7,480 bases of DNA, from contig DHLY01000107.1 of assembly GCA_002405525.1 (NCBI GenBank), positions 1-7,480 of the forward strand. The letters run 5' to 3'. Position numbers and translations under genes: made by a program. A model generated the notes under the pieces. It made no database searches. It was not told where the DNA came from and was given only the letters and a program-made list of their open reading frames with translations. The DNA is from Proteobacteria bacterium UBA4656. Its GTDB lineage: Bacteria; Pseudomonadota; Gammaproteobacteria; Xanthomonadales; Ahniellaceae. Shown here one piece after another: positions 6,039-7,480 of the stretch (positions are counted from its first letter, which is position 1; every line of letters starts with the position of its first letter).

Positions 6039-6049
6039 TCTGCGTTCAC
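6022..6049 (-). promoter_or_regulatory. Candidate ECF-style autoregulatory promoter for the sigma gene
   Basis: On the minus strand GTGAAC (6044-6049) is followed 17 bases later by TC within GTCATT (6022-6027). ECF sigma promoters of the RpoE type carry a GAAC core at -35 and a TC-containing -10 with similar spacing, and ECF genes commonly activate themselves. The predicted transcript would start near 6012-6015. The match is to short degenerate motifs only, and the sites overlap the Fur-like palindrome. Confidence 0.3.
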
Positions 6050-6056
6050 CAACAAT
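6029..6056 (+). promoter_or_regulatory. Candidate sigma-70 promoter for the TonB receptor gene
   Basis: TTGCAT (6029-6034, 3 of 6 to consensus) and AACAAT (6051-6056, 4 of 6) are 16 bases apart, and the -10 ends 37 bases before the ATG at 6094. The -35 lies within the Fur-like palindrome, the usual geometry for repression by iron. No Shine-Dalgarno is seen in the predicted leader; CGGAAG (6064-6069) is too far from the start. Confidence 0.35.
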
Positions 6057-6093
6057 TCGCGCCCGGAAGCCCGCCCACCCGTCGACCTGCCCC

Positions 6094-7480
6094 ATGTCCG
6101 AGCCCCTGCCACGGCGCGCCCTGGCCCTCGCCATCCTGTCCGTCCTTTCGTTCAGCGCCCCGGCCGCCCACGCCGCTGCCGACGCCGGCACCCAGCGCCG
6201 GGATGTCGAGCTGCCGCAGGTCGAGGTGGTCGGCGACGCCACCGCGCAGCGCGAACAACCCGGCAGCGCGGCGGTGATCGAGCAGAAGGAACTCGAACGC
6301 AGCCGCACGCTCACCGTCAGCGAGGCCCTGCGCAAGGTGCCGGGCCTCAACGTGCGCGACGAGGAGGGTTTCGGCCTGCGGCCCAACATCGGCATCCGCG
6401 GCCTCAACCCCACGCGCTCGACGAAGGTGCTGCTGCTGGAGGACGGCATCCCGGCGGCGTACGCACCCTACGGCGACAACGCGAGTTACTACCACGCGCC
6501 GCTCGACCGCTACGCGCGGGTGGAGGTGCTCAAGGGCGTGGGCATGCTGCGCTTCGGGCCGCAGACCATCGGCGGCGTGATCAACTACATCACGCCCGCG
6601 CCGCCGGAGGAATTCTCCGGCTACGCGCAGCTCGCCGCCGGCAACCGCGGCTGGAGCAACGTGCACGTCAACGTCGGCGGTGGCGGCTTTCTGTTCGATG
6701 CGATGCGCCGCGAGGGCGACGCCGCGCGCGAGAACCAGAACCTCGAGCAGGCTGACCTCAACCTGAAATACGTCGCGCGGATCGGCGACGACCAGGGCAT
6801 CACCTTCCGCTTCAGCCGCCTGACCGAGGACTCGCAGGTCACCTACAGCGGGCTGACCGAAGCCGAGTACGCCAACTTCGGGCGCGAGTACAACCCGTTC
6901 CGCAACGACCACTTCGACATCGAGCGCTATGGCGGGTCGATCACCCACGAGATCGGCTTCAACGGCGCCACGCTCACCACCAACCTGTACGGCTTCCGCT
7001 TCGACCGCGATTGGTGGCGGCAGTCGTCGACCACCACCGACACCCAGTGCGGCACGGCCTTCCGCGAGGCGCGGCTGCGCGGCGAGCGGGTGGACGTCGA
7101 GGCGTGCAATTCCGCGCAGGGCCGGCTCCGCTACTACGAGACCTGGGGCATCGAGCCGCGGCTGTTCTTCAGCCACGAGGCGTTCGGCATTGCGCAGGAT
7201 TTCGAGGCCGGCGTGCGCTGGCACGACGAAATGCAGGACCGCCGCCAGGTCAACGCGACCTCGCTGCGCGGGCGCGTGGGCACCGTGGCGGAAGACAACC
7301 TGCGCGAGACCGAAGCCTTCGCGGCCTTCGTCGAAAACCGCTTCCGCTTCGGCGGGTTCATCCTCGCCCCGGTCGTGCGCTGGGAGTCGATCGACTACCT
7401 GCGCGAGAACCGGCTCAACGGCGCACGCGGAGAGTCCGAGGTCGACGAGGTGGTGCCCGGCTTCGGCGCGAACTGGGCGC
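6094..7480 (+). CDS. FecA-like TonB-dependent outer-membrane receptor (3' end outside window)
   Basis: The first 462 codons of a receptor that would import a ferric chelate, possibly ferric citrate or a related siderophore, using TonB energy. A signal peptide (1-27, ending AHA) is followed by a candidate TonB box around DVELPQVEVVGD (37-48). The plug domain spans about 56-170: VSEALRKVPGLNVRDEEGFG, RPNIGIRGLNPTRS, VLLLEDGIPAAYAPYG, VEVLKGVGMLRFGPQTIGGVINY. All are hallmark TonB-receptor motifs, close in style to FecA. The beta-barrel starts near 175; Cys319 and Cys338 could form an extracellular-loop disulfide. Family members are about 700-800 residues, so roughly 250-350 are missing beyond the edge. 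The short mature N-terminus leaves no room for the roughly 80-residue STN signalling domain of true FecA transducers. The ATG is the only in-frame choice giving a signal peptide. Substrate is not determinable here. Confidence 0.93.
   Translation, partial: MSEPLPRRALALAILSVLSFSAPAAHAAADAGTQRRDVELPQVEVVGDATAQREQPGSAAVIEQKELERSRTLTVSEALRKVPGLNVRDEEGFGLRPNIGIRGLNPTRSTKVLLLEDGIPAAYAPYGDNASYYHAPLDRYARVEVLKGVGMLRFGPQTIGGVINYITPAPPEEFSGYAQLAAGNRGWSNVHVNVGGGGFLFDAMRREGDAARENQNLEQADLNLKYVARIGDDQGITFRFSRLTEDSQVTYSGLTEAEYANFGREYNPFRNDHFDIERYGGSITHEIGFNGATLTTNLYGFRFDRDWWRQSSTTTDTQCGTAFREARLRGERVDVEACNSAQGRLRYYETWGIEPRLFFSHEAFGIAQDFEAGVRWHDEMQDRRQVNATSLRGRVGTVAEDNLRETEAFAAFVENRFRFGGFILAPVVRWESIDYLRENRLNGARGESEVDEVVPGFGANWA

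Noticed and set aside
5398..6100. A FecI-FecR-FecA iron signalling set
   Set aside because: The membrane protein has no FecR features, the receptor has no room for an STN domain, and the receptor is divergent instead of downstream of the sigma/anti-sigma pair.
6046..7224. Long minus-strand reading frame opposite the TonB receptor
   Set aside because: The plus strand carries unmistakable TonB-receptor plug motifs in a continuous frame; the minus-strand translation is Val/Ala/Glu-rich filler and would overlap the divergent promoter region.

Overview
The window is GC-rich (roughly 70%) chromosomal DNA from a Gram-negative bacterium. A signal-peptide-bearing outer-membrane TonB-dependent receptor, a periplasmic PDZ protein, weak or absent Shine-Dalgarno sites, and the general style of the proteins suggest a gammaproteobacterium of the Xanthomonadaceae/Lysobacteraceae (Lysobacter, Luteimonas or Pseudoxanthomonas-like). 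That assignment is inference from protein character, not from a marker gene.

Six complete genes lie on the minus strand and one partial gene on the plus strand. From right to left, the minus strand carries two groups. The first (5949 down to 3544) is an ECF-type sigma factor, a single-pass membrane protein that looks like its anti-sigma factor, and a secreted protein with two PDZ domains and a proline-rich tail. The sigma and anti-sigma genes overlap by 8 bases. A strong GC hairpin just past the PDZ gene separates this group from the second. The second group (3357 down to 149) is a glutathione S-transferase, an unrecognised membrane-anchored alpha-helical protein whose GTG start overlaps the GST stop (GTGA), and a NupC-type concentrative nucleoside transporter 75 bases further on. 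Past the transporter, 1-148 holds two clusters of a 7-bp repeat in opposite orientation.

At the right edge, reading the other way from the sigma gene, is the first 462 codons of a FecA-like TonB-dependent receptor that runs off the window. The 144-bp divergent region between sigma and receptor (5950-6093) holds the clearest regulatory signal: a Fur-box-like palindrome (GGAATG-5-CATTCC) overlapping candidate promoters for both directions.

Working picture: the sigma/anti-sigma/PDZ cluster looks like an envelope-sensing module in which the sigma factor is held at the inner membrane and a periplasmic PDZ protein may report on envelope state. The receptor imports an iron chelate under probable Fur control. 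It lacks the N-terminal signalling domain needed for FecA-FecR-FecI type transduction, so the two systems probably share a regulatory region rather than a signalling pathway. GST, the unknown protein and the nucleoside transporter look like an independent, mostly housekeeping transcription unit. I see no mobile element, CRISPR array, tRNA or rRNA.
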